From Bacteroidota bacterium (GTDB lineage: Bacteria > Bacteroidota > Bacteroidia > Bacteroidales > B39-G9), in the NCBI GenBank assembly GCA_015222055.1, contig JADFUR010000053.1:1-43856 (forward strand): a DNA stretch of 43,856 bases. The letters are read 5' to 3'. Positions 25,797 to 34,504 of the stretch are shown in pieces (position 1 is the first letter of the stretch; every line of letters starts with the position of its first letter). The notes beneath the pieces are model-generated. The model had not been told where the DNA came from, did no database searches, and was given only the letters and a program-made list of their open reading frames with translations. A program made the position numbers and the translations under genes.

Positions 25797-27515
25797 ATGA
25801 TTACATTAACAATTAACGGAGAAAAAGTAACAGTTCCTAAAGGGACTAAAATAATTGATGCTGCAAAAAAAATAAATATTAACATTCCTCATCTTTGTCA
25901 TTTTGAAGGACTAGAGCCTATTGGCGTTTGCCGATTATGTGTAGTAGAGGTTAAAGGTAGCAAAAAACTTATGCCTTCTTGTATGCATGAAGTAAAAGAA
26001 GGTATGGAAATACAAACAAATACGCATAAATTAAGGGAAACAAGAAAAATGCTCCTAGAGTTAATTCTCTCAAAACACCCTGCGGATTGTCATACTTGCG
26101 AAAGAAATCAAAATTGTGAGTTGCTAAAATTAGCTAATGAATTTGGTGTAAAAACAAGCACATTCAATCATGATGATACTATACAAGAAATTGACGATTC
26201 TAGTTTGTCTGTTGTAAGAGATCCAAATAAATGTATTTTGTGTGGCAGGTGTATTAGAGTATGTAAAGATATTCAAGGTGTGGGTGCGATAGATCTTGCT
26301 TTTAGAGGCTATGATACTGTTGTTACAACATTTATGAATAGAGGACTTGGAGATTCACCATGTGTAAATTGCGGACAATGTATCGCAGTTTGTCCGGTTG
26401 GAGCTTTAAGAGAACAAAACTCAATTAAAGATGTTTGGGCTGCTATTGACAATCCAAAAAAACATGTTGTTGTACAAGAAGCACCTGCTATTAGAACTGC
26501 ACTTGGTGAAGAATTTGGTATTCCTGCAGGAACTCTTGTCGCTGGCAAAATGTACGCTGCATTAAAAAAAATTGGTTTTGACAAAATTTTTGATACCAAC
26601 TTTAGTGCCGACCTTACAATTATTGAAGAAGGAAATGAACTTGTAAATAGAATTACAGGAAAAATTGACATGCCTCTACCACAAATAACATCATGTTGCC
26701 CTGCTTGGATAAAATATATGGAAGAATTTTATCCTGACACAATGGAAAACGTGTCAACATGTAAATCTCCACAACAAATGTTTGGTGCATTAGTAAAAAC
26801 ATATTATGCAGAAGCTTCAGGTGTAGATCCTAAAGACATTGTTTCAGTCTCAATTATGCCATGTACTGCGAAAAAATATGAGTGCAAAAGACCCGAAATG
26901 AATGATAGTGGTTATACTGATGTTGATTATGTATTAACAACAAGAGAATTAGCCCGTATGATTAGAGAAGCTGATATTGATTTTGCTTCTTTACCTAAAG
27001 ACGTACCCGCAGATTCATTGATGGGAACATATTCGGGAGCAGGCACTCTGTTTGGGGCAACTGGCGGTGTTATGGAAGCTGCGTTACGTTCTGCTTATAA
27101 AATCATTACAGATAAAGAGATGGAAAACATTGATATTTTACCTGTAAGAGGATTAAAAGGAATTAAAACAGCTACAGTAAAAATTAATGACATGGATGTA
27201 AAGGTTGCTGTTGCTCATGGCTTAGACAATGCTAAAGTACTTTTAGATGAAATACGAGAAGGTAAATCGCCTTACCATTTTATTGAAATTATGGCTTGTC
27301 CAGGAGGATGTGTCGGTGGTGGTGGTCAGCCATTTGGCACTAATAATTTCCTCCGAGAAACACGTAGTAACGTTTTATATAAAGAAGATAAAGATCTTCC
27401 TATTAGAAAATCGCACGAAAACCCAGCTATAAAAAAAGTTTATGAAAACTATTTAGGCGATCCTTTAGGAAAAAAATCACATAAATTGTTACATACAAAA
27501 TATAAAAAAAGATAA
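25797..27515 (+). CDS. hydA: [FeFe] hydrogenase catalytic subunit, HydA/HndD type
   Basis: Catalyses H2 formation or uptake. Domains in order: a [2Fe-2S] ferredoxin domain (C34, C45, C48, C62); a His-Cys ligated [4Fe-4S] site (H94, C98, C101, C107 in HPADCHTCERNQNC); a 2[4Fe-4S] domain (CILCGRCIRVC and CVNCGQCIAVC); and the H-cluster domain with L1 TSCCPAW (about residue 298), L2 MPCTAKKYEC (about 355) and L3 EIMACPGGCVGGGGQP (about 496-511). The small-subunit-like tail RKSHENPAIKKVYENYLG follows. The 572-residue layout matches subunits that in other bacteria pair with NuoE- and NuoF-like HydC and HydB. Those partners are absent here. It is probably cytoplasmic. A terminator follows. Confidence 0.95.
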   Translation: MITLTINGEKVTVPKGTKIIDAAKKININIPHLCHFEGLEPIGVCRLCVVEVKGSKKLMPSCMHEVKEGMEIQTNTHKLRETRKMLLELILSKHPADCHTCERNQNCELLKLANEFGVKTSTFNHDDTIQEIDDSSLSVVRDPNKCILCGRCIRVCKDIQGVGAIDLAFRGYDTVVTTFMNRGLGDSPCVNCGQCIAVCPVGALREQNSIKDVWAAIDNPKKHVVVQEAPAIRTALGEEFGIPAGTLVAGKMYAALKKIGFDKIFDTNFSADLTIIEEGNELVNRITGKIDMPLPQITSCCPAWIKYMEEFYPDTMENVSTCKSPQQMFGALVKTYYAEASGVDPKDIVSVSIMPCTAKKYECKRPEMNDSGYTDVDYVLTTRELARMIREADIDFASLPKDVPADSLMGTYSGAGTLFGATGGVMEAALRSAYKIITDKEMENIDILPVRGLKGIKTATVKINDMDVKVAVAHGLDNAKVLLDEIREGKSPYHFIEIMACPGGCVGGGGQPFGTNNFLRETRSNVLYKEDKDLPIRKSHENPAIKKVYENYLGDPLGKKSHKLLHTKYKKR

Positions 27516-27523
27516 AACTAAAT

Positions 27524-27560
27524 TTAAAAAGAGGGGTAATTTATTTATTCCTCTTTTTAA
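27524..27560 (+). terminator. Hairpin terminator after hydA
   Basis: Arms at 27524-27534 (TTAAAAAGAGG) and 27550-27560 (CCTCTTTTTAA) form an 11-bp perfect stem, extended inward by weaker pairs. The T run lies within the 3' arm. Confidence 0.65.
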
Positions 27561-27633
27561 TAAACAATTATTCTGAGAAAATATATTTATATAATTCAAA
27601 GAACCAATTTTAATCTAATCCAAAAGTAAACTA

Positions 27634-27894
27634 ATGGAAAAGAGAATAGGAGCTATTTTAATAATAGTTGAAAATAAAGAACATATACCTGAGCTTAATA
27701 ATATCCTTAATAAGCATAATAATATTATTATAGGTAGACAAGGCATTCCTTTAAAAGACAAAGGTATCTGCATAATTTCTGTTGTTTTTGAAGCAAATAT
27801 TAATGAAGCGAACTCTCTAACCGGTCAAATTGGAAGATTAAAAGGGATTTTAGTAAAATCATTATTAACAAAAATAAAAAATTATGTGTGCTAA
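27634..27894 (+). CDS. TM1266-type iron-only hydrogenase system regulator
   Basis: Small ACT-like/NikR C-terminal-like protein found beside [FeFe] hydrogenase maturase genes and annotated as putative regulator. The sequence matches the family throughout: EKRIGAILIIVENKEHIPEL, then IIIGRQGIPLKDKGICIISV, then LTGQIGRLKGILVKSLLTK. The length of 86 residues is typical. It has no separate DNA-binding domain, so regulation would need a partner or a small ligand. Its 3' end overlaps the hydG start by 11 bp, which indicates translational coupling. Confidence 0.88.
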   Translation: MEKRIGAILIIVENKEHIPELNNILNKHNNIIIGRQGIPLKDKGICIISVVFEANINEANSLTGQIGRLKGILVKSLLTKIKNYVC

Positions 27895-29416
27895 AAAAAT
27901 TATGAACCCTGACGAATGGGTTAAACAGGTTGTTAAGCAAGAAGAAATTGATAAATATCTTATAGATGGAAAAGATTTTATTGATGAAGAACTAATTAAT
28001 AAACAGCTTTCTGAAAATAAGGATCCTGACAAGCAAAAAATTCGTGATATACTTCAAAAATCTCTTAACATAGAAAGACTTGAACCTGAAGAAACTGCTG
28101 CATTATTAAATGTTACAGATCCCAAAATGTGGGAAGAAATGTTTGAAATGGCTCTTAAAGTTAAAAGAAAAGTTTACGATAACAGAATAGTTTTCTTTGC
28201 TCCTTTATACTGTGCTAACCTTTGCGTTAACAGCTGTAAATATTGCGGTTTCAGAAAAGAAAACAAAGAAGAAAAAAGAAGAATCCTTACTATGGATGAA
28301 ATCCGTGAGGAAACCAAAGCTGTTGTTGCTGAAGGTCATAAAAGAATGATTGCTGTTTATGGTGAACATCCTTCTACTGCTGTAGATTATATATGCGATT
28401 CTATTAAAGCTATTTATAGCGTTAAAGAAAAATCGAAAGACGGAACTGTTTCTGGTGAAATTAGAAGAGTAAATATTAACGCTGCTCCTATGAGTATTGC
28501 CGATTTAAAAAAATTAAATGCAGCTGGTATTGGTACTTATCAAGTATTTCAAGAAACTTATCATAAAGAAACTTATAAAAAAGTTCACCCAGCTGGTGTA
28601 AAAGCTAATTATCGTTGGAGACTTTATGCTTTGCACAGAGCTATGGAAGCTGGTGTTGATGATGTTGCTACTGGCGTTTTATTTGGTCTCGCTAATTGGC
28701 GATTCGAAGTTATGGGTCTTTTATATCATGCTATAGATCTTGAAAGACAATTTGGAGTAGGACCTCACACTATTTCATTCCCTAGAATGACTCCTGCTAT
28801 TGGTTCTGATTTAAGTAAAGAATCTAAATTTTTAGTTAGTGACGAAAATACAAAAAAACTTGCTGCTATTTTAAGATTATCTGTCCCTTATACCGGCATA
28901 ATTATTACAGCAAGAGAAGAACCTGAAATAAAAAAAGAAATTATTAAAGTGGGTTGTACTCAAACCGATGCTTCATCAAGAATTGGTATAGGTGCTTATA
29001 CCGAAGCTCTTAAAAAACTTGCTGAACATCAAGGCGATCAAACTGATTGTAAACAACAATTTACACTTGGTGATACCAGAAGTTTAGATGCTGTTATTAG
29101 AGAAATGGCTGAAATGGGTATGATTACTTCTTTCTGCACTGCTGGTTACAGATGCGGTAGAACTGGTGACAAAATTATGGGCTTATTAAAAAGCTGTACT
29201 GAAGGTAAATTCTGCAAACTTAATGCTGTTCTTACTTTTAGAGAATATCTTGAAGATTATGCTTCTGCTGAAACTAAAGCTGTTGGTGAAAAAGTTCTAG
29301 CTAAAGAACTTAAAGAAATAGAAGCTATGGAATTCTATAAAAAAGGAAATTTGTTAGAAAAATTTAAAGAAAATTATAATAGAATTTGCAATGGTGAAAG
29401 AGACATCTTTATATAA
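27884..29416 (+). CDS. hydG: [FeFe] hydrogenase maturase HydG (radical SAM tyrosine lyase)
   Basis: Cleaves tyrosine to supply the CO and CN ligands of the H-cluster. The radical SAM motif CVNSCKYC (C114, C118, C121, CX3CX2C) is intact. RMIAVYGEHPS, VNINAAPMSIADLKKLNAAG, YQVFQETYHKETYKKVHP and GVLFGLANWRFEVMGLLYH are typical of HydG. The C-terminal auxiliary-cluster region is unusual. HydG normally has CX2CX22C, whereas here C418 and C444 are kept, position 421 is Gly, and Cys appears at 424 (CTAGYRCGRTG), with another at 438. Nearly all Ala codons are GCT, unlike hydA, which suggests strong expression or a different history. It overlaps the upstream regulator and the downstream gene. Confidence 0.94.
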   Translation: MCAKKIMNPDEWVKQVVKQEEIDKYLIDGKDFIDEELINKQLSENKDPDKQKIRDILQKSLNIERLEPEETAALLNVTDPKMWEEMFEMALKVKRKVYDNRIVFFAPLYCANLCVNSCKYCGFRKENKEEKRRILTMDEIREETKAVVAEGHKRMIAVYGEHPSTAVDYICDSIKAIYSVKEKSKDGTVSGEIRRVNINAAPMSIADLKKLNAAGIGTYQVFQETYHKETYKKVHPAGVKANYRWRLYALHRAMEAGVDDVATGVLFGLANWRFEVMGLLYHAIDLERQFGVGPHTISFPRMTPAIGSDLSKESKFLVSDENTKKLAAILRLSVPYTGIIITAREEPEIKKEIIKVGCTQTDASSRIGIGAYTEALKKLAEHQGDQTDCKQQFTLGDTRSLDAVIREMAEMGMITSFCTAGYRCGRTGDKIMGLLKSCTEGKFCKLNAVLTFREYLEDYASAETKAVGEKVLAKELKEIEAMEFYKKGNLLEKFKENYNRICNGERDIFI

Positions 29417-29690
29417 CGATTTAAAAAAAATTGTTGATTCTGGCACAGACTTAAAAGATGAATTAAATGCTATTACTGAATATATTTATAAGAAGTATAA
29501 TTTAAGATCGTATTTCTGTAAAATATTTGCATCACGTTGGTCATTTTTTGCTGGAGATAACGACATCTATTTATCTGTAAAACGTTTTAAAATTTCCAAT
29601 GAATTTGGTTTGATAATTGAAGATAAAAATGTGGAAAATGAAAAAGTAGAAATTTTAATTAAAAATTTAAAATTATTACTTAAAAATTAA
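29391..29690 (+). CDS. Unknown 99-residue protein between hydG and hydF
   Basis: I do not recognise this protein. It starts inside hydG (26-bp overlap) in another frame and ends just before a strong terminator, so it is likely made from the hydG transcript by coupled translation. It is predicted soluble: an N-terminal helical part (LYNDLKKIVDSGTDLKDELN), a central YNLRSYFCKIFASRWSFFAG with one Cys and several aromatic residues, and a C-terminal part of alternating charged and hydrophobic residues (VENEKVEILIKNLKLLLKN). Context suggests a role in hydrogenase assembly or control, but that is inference. A GTG at 29394 is an alternative start. Confidence 0.7.
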   Translation: MVKETSLYNDLKKIVDSGTDLKDELNAITEYIYKKYNLRSYFCKIFASRWSFFAGDNDIYLSVKRFKISNEFGLIIEDKNVENEKVEILIKNLKLLLKN

Positions 29691-29697
29691 TTCTTTT

Positions 29698-29748
29698 CCG
29701 TAAAGTTTTATTCTAATAAAGAATAAAACTTTACGGTTATTTTTTTTT
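29698..29748 (+). terminator. Strong Rho-independent terminator before hydF
   Basis: A perfect 17-bp stem (29698-29714 with 29720-29736; arm begins CCGTAAAGTTTTATTCT) with a 5-nt loop and a following run of nine or more T. It splits the maturase cluster into two transcription units or causes partial readthrough. Confidence 0.9.
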
Positions 29749-29776
29749 GTTATTATAAAATCCAATACATAATAAT

Positions 29777-30979
29777 ATGTCAAAAGGAAAAGATCAAAAG
29801 CCTCATATTGGAATTTTCGGTAGAAAAAATAACGGTAAAAGTTCATTCATTAATACTATTACTAATCAAGATGTTGCTATCGTTTCCAATAAAGCGGGCA
29901 CAACAACAGATCCTGTAAAAAAATCTATCGAAATTTTTGGTGTTGGACCTGCAATAATTATAGACACCGCCGGAATTGATGATAAAGGAGAATTGGGAAA
30001 CAAAAGAGTTGAAAAAACTCAACAAGTAATTAAAATTATTGACTTAGCAATTTTGATTATTTCAAGGAATAATTTTAATAATTATGAAAAAAAATTAATT
30101 GGAAAATTTAATAACTACTCAATACCTTATTTTATAATACATAATAAGTCGGATATTGAAACAATTAATAAAGAAACAATTAATAAGATAAATGATTATG
30201 AAAAAACTGAAATAATTAATTTTTCAACAATTGAACCTAATAACATTGACGATGTTCTTGAACTAATAAAAAAAACAATTCCTGAAACAGCTTATCAAAA
30301 ATCATCTTTATTAAAAAATCTTATTTCGAAAGATGATATTATTATGCTTGTTACTCCTATTGACAGTGAAACTCCTGAGGGAAGACTAATTCTACCCGAA
30401 GTAATGGCTATTAGAAATATTCTTGACAATAATTGCACTGCTATAGTATTGCAAGATAATGAAATTGAAAATTTTCTTCAAAAAACTAAAATTAAACCCA
30501 ATTTAGTTATTACTGATAGTCAAGTTTTTAACAAAGTAAAAAATCTTATTCCCGAAAACATTCCTCTAACCAGTTTTAGTATTGTCTTGGCTCATTATAA
30601 AGGCGATTTCAAAAATTACCTTAAAGGAACACCAAAATTATCTGATTTAAAAGATGGAGATAGAGTTTTAATTTTCGAATCTTGTACTCATCAGGTTAAC
30701 TGTGAAGATATTGGAAGAATAAAAATCCCTAATTGGATTAAAAAATTTACTGGCAAAGAGCTTAGTTTTGAAGTAGTTACAGGTCTTAATAAATTACCAA
30801 GAGATATTAAAGAATATGCAATTGTGATACAATGTGGAGGATGTGTTCTTACACGCAAACAGATTATTAACAGATTAAAACCTGCTGTAGATGCCGAAAT
30901 ACCTGTTTCAAACTACGGAATGACAATCTCATACGTAAATGGAATATACAAACGAGTAATTGCTCCTTTTATTAAATAA
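29777..30979 (+). CDS. hydF: [FeFe] hydrogenase maturation GTPase HydF
   Basis: Scaffold that assembles the 2Fe subcluster and hands it to HydA. The GTPase domain begins HIGIFGRKNNGKSSFIN (P-loop 15-22), then AGTTTDPVKKSIEI, IIDTAGIDDKGELG and IIHNKSDIE. The middle dimerisation region has MLVTPIDSETPEGRLILPE. The C-terminal Fe-S domain carries CTH at residues 303-305 and CGGC at 353-356, matching the family's C-x-H...CxxC cluster site. The length of 400 residues is normal. It sits only 28 bp after a strong terminator; no clear TAnnTTTG promoter is visible in that gap, so its transcription is uncertain. Confidence 0.94.
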   Translation: MSKGKDQKPHIGIFGRKNNGKSSFINTITNQDVAIVSNKAGTTTDPVKKSIEIFGVGPAIIIDTAGIDDKGELGNKRVEKTQQVIKIIDLAILIISRNNFNNYEKKLIGKFNNYSIPYFIIHNKSDIETINKETINKINDYEKTEIINFSTIEPNNIDDVLELIKKTIPETAYQKSSLLKNLISKDDIIMLVTPIDSETPEGRLILPEVMAIRNILDNNCTAIVLQDNEIENFLQKTKIKPNLVITDSQVFNKVKNLIPENIPLTSFSIVLAHYKGDFKNYLKGTPKLSDLKDGDRVLIFESCTHQVNCEDIGRIKIPNWIKKFTGKELSFEVVTGLNKLPRDIKEYAIVIQCGGCVLTRKQIINRLKPAVDAEIPVSNYGMTISYVNGIYKRVIAPFIK

Positions 30980-30986
30980 AGAATTG

Positions 30987-32078
30987 ATGGAAAATAACAT
31001 TGATAAAATTTTATCAAAAAAAATATTTGACAAAAAAAATATTATAACTCTTTTGTCGATAACAAATGACGAGGATAAAAAAAAATTATTTGATAAGGCA
31101 TATAATATTAAAAAAAAGCATGTAGGTAATTATGTTCATCTTAGAGGGCTATTAGAATTTTCTAACATTTGCACAAAAAATTGTAAGTATTGTGGTATCA
31201 GATCTGATAATAAAAAAGCTTACAGATATGATATTCCTGATGATGAAATAAAAAAATGTGTATTACACGCATGGGAAAATGGATATGGGTCAATGGTTTT
31301 TCAATCTGGTGAAAGAAAAGACAAAAACTTTATTGAACACCTTAATGACATATTAATCTACTCAAAAAAAATCACAAATAATGAAATAGGAATAACACTA
31401 TCGTGTGGAGAACAAAGTGCTGAAACATATAAAAAATGGTTCGAATTAGGTGCACACAGATATCTATTACGCATAGAAACTACTAACGAAGATTTGTATT
31501 ATAAAATACATCCAAAAGATAAAAATCATAGTTTTCAGGAAAGAATACAAGCTTTAAAAGACTTAAAAAATACCGGATATCAAACAGGAACAGGCGTGAT
31601 GATAGGATTACCTTTTCAAACTATTGAAGACCTTGCCGACGATTTAATTTTTTTTAAAGATATTGATATAGATATGGTTGGTATGGGTCCCTATATTGAA
31701 CATAAAGACACCCCCCTATACAATTATAAAGATATGCTTATGCCACAAATAGAACGGTTTAATCTTACAATTAAAATGATTGCCATTTTAAGAATTATGA
31801 TGAAAGACATTAATATTGCCTCATCTACGGCTTTGCAAGCTATTGTGAAAAATGGAAGAATGCAGGGTTTAAAAGCAGGTACAAATGTTATTATGCCTAA
31901 TCTTACTCCTACTAAATATATCGAAAATTATTTCTTATATGAAAATAAACCTTGTTTAAAAGAATATTCTAAAGAATACTTTAAACTTTTAGAAAAAAAT
32001 ATTATTGAGGCAGGCGATACTATTCAATATTACAAATGGGGAGATCCAATACATTATTTTAAAAGAAATTCTATATAA
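30987..32078 (+). CDS. hydE: [FeFe] hydrogenase maturase HydE (radical SAM)
   Basis: Radical SAM enzyme needed to build the H-cluster bridging dithiolate. The cluster motif is C62-C66-C69 in FSNICTKNCKYCGIR. Later motifs include ENGYGSMVFQSGERKD, IGITLSCGEQSAETYKKWFE, YLLRIETTNEDLYYKIHPKD and TGTGVMIGLPFQTIEDLADD, all typical of HydE. The ATG at 30987 gives 363 residues and lies 7 bp after the hydF stop. The frame extends to a TTG at 30960, inside hydF, which is unlikely to be the start. It is probably cotranscribed with hydF. Confidence 0.93.
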   Translation: MENNIDKILSKKIFDKKNIITLLSITNDEDKKKLFDKAYNIKKKHVGNYVHLRGLLEFSNICTKNCKYCGIRSDNKKAYRYDIPDDEIKKCVLHAWENGYGSMVFQSGERKDKNFIEHLNDILIYSKKITNNEIGITLSCGEQSAETYKKWFELGAHRYLLRIETTNEDLYYKIHPKDKNHSFQERIQALKDLKNTGYQTGTGVMIGLPFQTIEDLADDLIFFKDIDIDMVGMGPYIEHKDTPLYNYKDMLMPQIERFNLTIKMIAILRIMMKDINIASSTALQAIVKNGRMQGLKAGTNVIMPNLTPTKYIENYFLYENKPCLKEYSKEYFKLLEKNIIEAGDTIQYYKWGDPIHYFKRNSI

Positions 32079-32129
32079 TTTTTTTTAATTACCTATATTA
32101 TTTTAGCACCGTTTTAATAAACTTCTTGT

Positions 32130-32137
32130 TACATTTG
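32130..32137 (+). promoter_or_regulatory. Possible -7 element for the HutD-family gene
   Basis: TACATTTG matches TAnnTTTG and lies 20 bp before the start codon. The -33 element is not clear. Confidence 0.35.
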
Positions 32138-32156
32138 CATTGAAAATTTATTAATA

Positions 32157-32753
32157 ATGAGACAAAATATTTTCAAAAAAAAAGACTTAATAACAAGCCC
32201 TTGGTCAGGTGGTACAACTACACAACTGGCAATATATCCTCATGATGCTGATTATAAAAAACGAAATTTCATTTTTCGCTTAAGCACAGCTCTGGTTACA
32301 GATGAAGAATCAGCTTTTACTAAATTACCAGAAGTCTATAGATTATTAATGGTGCTCGATGGTGAATTAGAAATAAATCATAAAAACGAATACTCAAAAA
32401 CCTTAAAAAAATTTGATATTGATAAATTTAAGGGAGAATGGGAAACAACAAGTAAAGGTAAAATAAGAGATTTCAACCTTATGACTAAAGGAAATACTGT
32501 TGGTGAACTAAACAGTATCATACTTGGCAAGACTGAAGAACGACAAGTTCATTTATTCGAGAATTTTAATATTATATCTTATTATGCCTATAAAGGAAAT
32601 TTTATTATTGATGCAAATAATAAAAAAAAAACAATAAACGAAGGTGATATAGTATTGTTTTATAAAAAAAATACAAATAAACAAATAAAAATAACAGCCT
32701 TAACTGATTGCGAAATAATTAAATCTCAAATCCTTACATCGCCTAAACGATAA
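32157..32753 (+). CDS. HutD/Ves-family cupin protein
   Basis: Small cupin-fold protein of the HutD/Ves family. The N-terminus NIFKKKDLITSPWSGGTTTQ, then the FIFRLSTALVTDEESAFTKL segment and RLLMVLDGELEINHK are diagnostic. The end carries a second cupin strand set (INEGDIVLFYKKNT). The length of 198 residues fits. Members are linked to histidine use or cold response in other bacteria, with no settled biochemical role. Here no hut genes are near: it follows hydE after 78 bp and may have its own promoter, so a link to hydrogenase is not shown. Confidence 0.85.
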   Translation: MRQNIFKKKDLITSPWSGGTTTQLAIYPHDADYKKRNFIFRLSTALVTDEESAFTKLPEVYRLLMVLDGELEINHKNEYSKTLKKFDIDKFKGEWETTSKGKIRDFNLMTKGNTVGELNSIILGKTEERQVHLFENFNIISYYAYKGNFIIDANNKKKTINEGDIVLFYKKNTNKQIKITALTDCEIIKSQILTSPKR

Positions 32754-33179
<426 letters not shown>

Positions 33180-34325
33180 ATGAAAAAAACAAAATTTTAT
33201 ATAATAACAGCAATTGCAGGCTTATTAATCTCAATAATATTCTTTAACAGTTGCCAAAAAGAGGAAATATTAAAAACACAGGAACAGAAAACTGTTTCAC
33301 CCCAAAATAATATTAGAGTAGTTAAAGGCATGTTAATATTTAAAAATCAGCAGGTTTTTCAACAGACTTTAACAAATCCAAAATTCAATAACAGAATTTT
33401 TAGAGAAGAGTGGGGAAAAAATATTGGTTTTACTTCACAGGCATCTATTTATGATAAAATTAATGATGAAGAAATAAAACTTGAGAATAAATTATTTGGT
33501 AAATATGACGAAAATTTATCTTTAAAAGAACTATCTGATTTAGGTGTTAAAATAGGACATACCGAAATATATAATAAATATTTAAAAAAAGGATTAATCA
33601 AAGAGAATAAAGAAACTGACGGCTCACAATCTTTTGATTTAACTCTTAAAGAAAATGAAAATTTTGTAAATGAAGATGGACTATTAATGATTGACAGTGT
33701 TATTTATTTGTACCAAAAAAATGAAATTAAAATACTAACTGATGGCAATCTGGGAAAAATTGATTTACTAAAAAAAACTCAAACAACAAATAAAAAATTA
33801 AATATCTATGTTCTTAAAACTATAAATTCATTGAATAAATCAGGTAACACTAACTATAATGAATGGGTAAATAAGAAAGATTGGAAACATGACGGCTCAA
33901 AAAAAAGATATTGTATGGTTGTGTATGGAAGTTCATATCTATATATGGACGGTATGTATATGAAATCTACATTTTATTTAGAGTGTAAAGCACAAAAGAA
34001 AAGTTGGGGAAGGTGGAAATATAAAAACAATTATATGCCACTGTGTCAGGTAGATGGAAATTGGACTTATTGGTACACAGTTGAAAATGAAAATTGTTGT
34101 AGTGATTGGCATTATGCAACAGCTCTTTCTGATAATGATAGTAAAAGTCCCCTTCATTATTATTTTGGTCATAGTAATTATACTAAATTTTATCTCAAAC
34201 CTAATGGTGTTTGGCACTATGGTTCACCTTGGAGATTTATGAATTCAATACATGTAAACCAGTTTTATTTTAATAGTACTTTTTGGGGTGGTTCTCATGG
34301 GCGTCATATTATAGTATCAAAATAA
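33180..34325 (+). CDS. Uncharacterised lipoprotein
   Basis: I recognise no named family. The N-terminus MKKTKFYIITAIAGLLISII continues to the lipobox FNSC at about residue 29, so export and lipid anchoring are likely. The next part (NNIRVVKGMLIFKNQQVFQQ and IYDKINDEEIKLENKLFGK) and then NEDGLLMIDSVIYLYQK resemble a layout seen in several Bacteroidota surface lipoproteins. The C-terminal half (about residues 225-381) is rich in Trp, Tyr and Asn, with paired Cys (ENCCSDWHY), and looks like a beta-rich secreted domain. It is followed by 179 bp of structured intergenic sequence and then the DUF4249 gene. Confidence 0.75.
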   Translation: MKKTKFYIITAIAGLLISIIFFNSCQKEEILKTQEQKTVSPQNNIRVVKGMLIFKNQQVFQQTLTNPKFNNRIFREEWGKNIGFTSQASIYDKINDEEIKLENKLFGKYDENLSLKELSDLGVKIGHTEIYNKYLKKGLIKENKETDGSQSFDLTLKENENFVNEDGLLMIDSVIYLYQKNEIKILTDGNLGKIDLLKKTQTTNKKLNIYVLKTINSLNKSGNTNYNEWVNKKDWKHDGSKKRYCMVVYGSSYLYMDGMYMKSTFYLECKAQKKSWGRWKYKNNYMPLCQVDGNWTYWYTVENENCCSDWHYATALSDNDSKSPLHYYFGHSNYTKFYLKPNGVWHYGSPWRFMNSIHVNQFYFNSTFWGGSHGRHIIVSK

Positions 34326-34343
34326 TTTAATAAGTTATTAAGT

Positions 34344-34479
34344 AACTTCTCAAATTGCGATTGAAAATGAACTGCTTCTAATTTCAAGTTGCTTGTTACA
34401 TGCAACTGGTAAAGTATAAATTACATCCTTTTTTGAGAGGTTGCTTTTTACTAAAATTCGGCTTGAAACAATTTTCAAT
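34344..34479. other. Structured intergenic stretch with crossing inverted repeats
   Basis: AACTTCTCAAA (34344-34354) pairs with TTTGAGAGGTT (34432-34442, one G-T pair). ATTGAAAAT (34360-34368) pairs with ATTTTCAAT (34471-34479). AGTTGC (34387-34392) pairs with GCAACT (34402-34407). The first two cross, a pseudoknot-like topology. It lies wholly between two lipoprotein genes. It may be a terminator, RNA element or chance in AT-rich DNA. Confidence 0.3.
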
Positions 34480-34504
34480 GTTTTAAGCCGTTTAAAAAAT
34501 TAAT

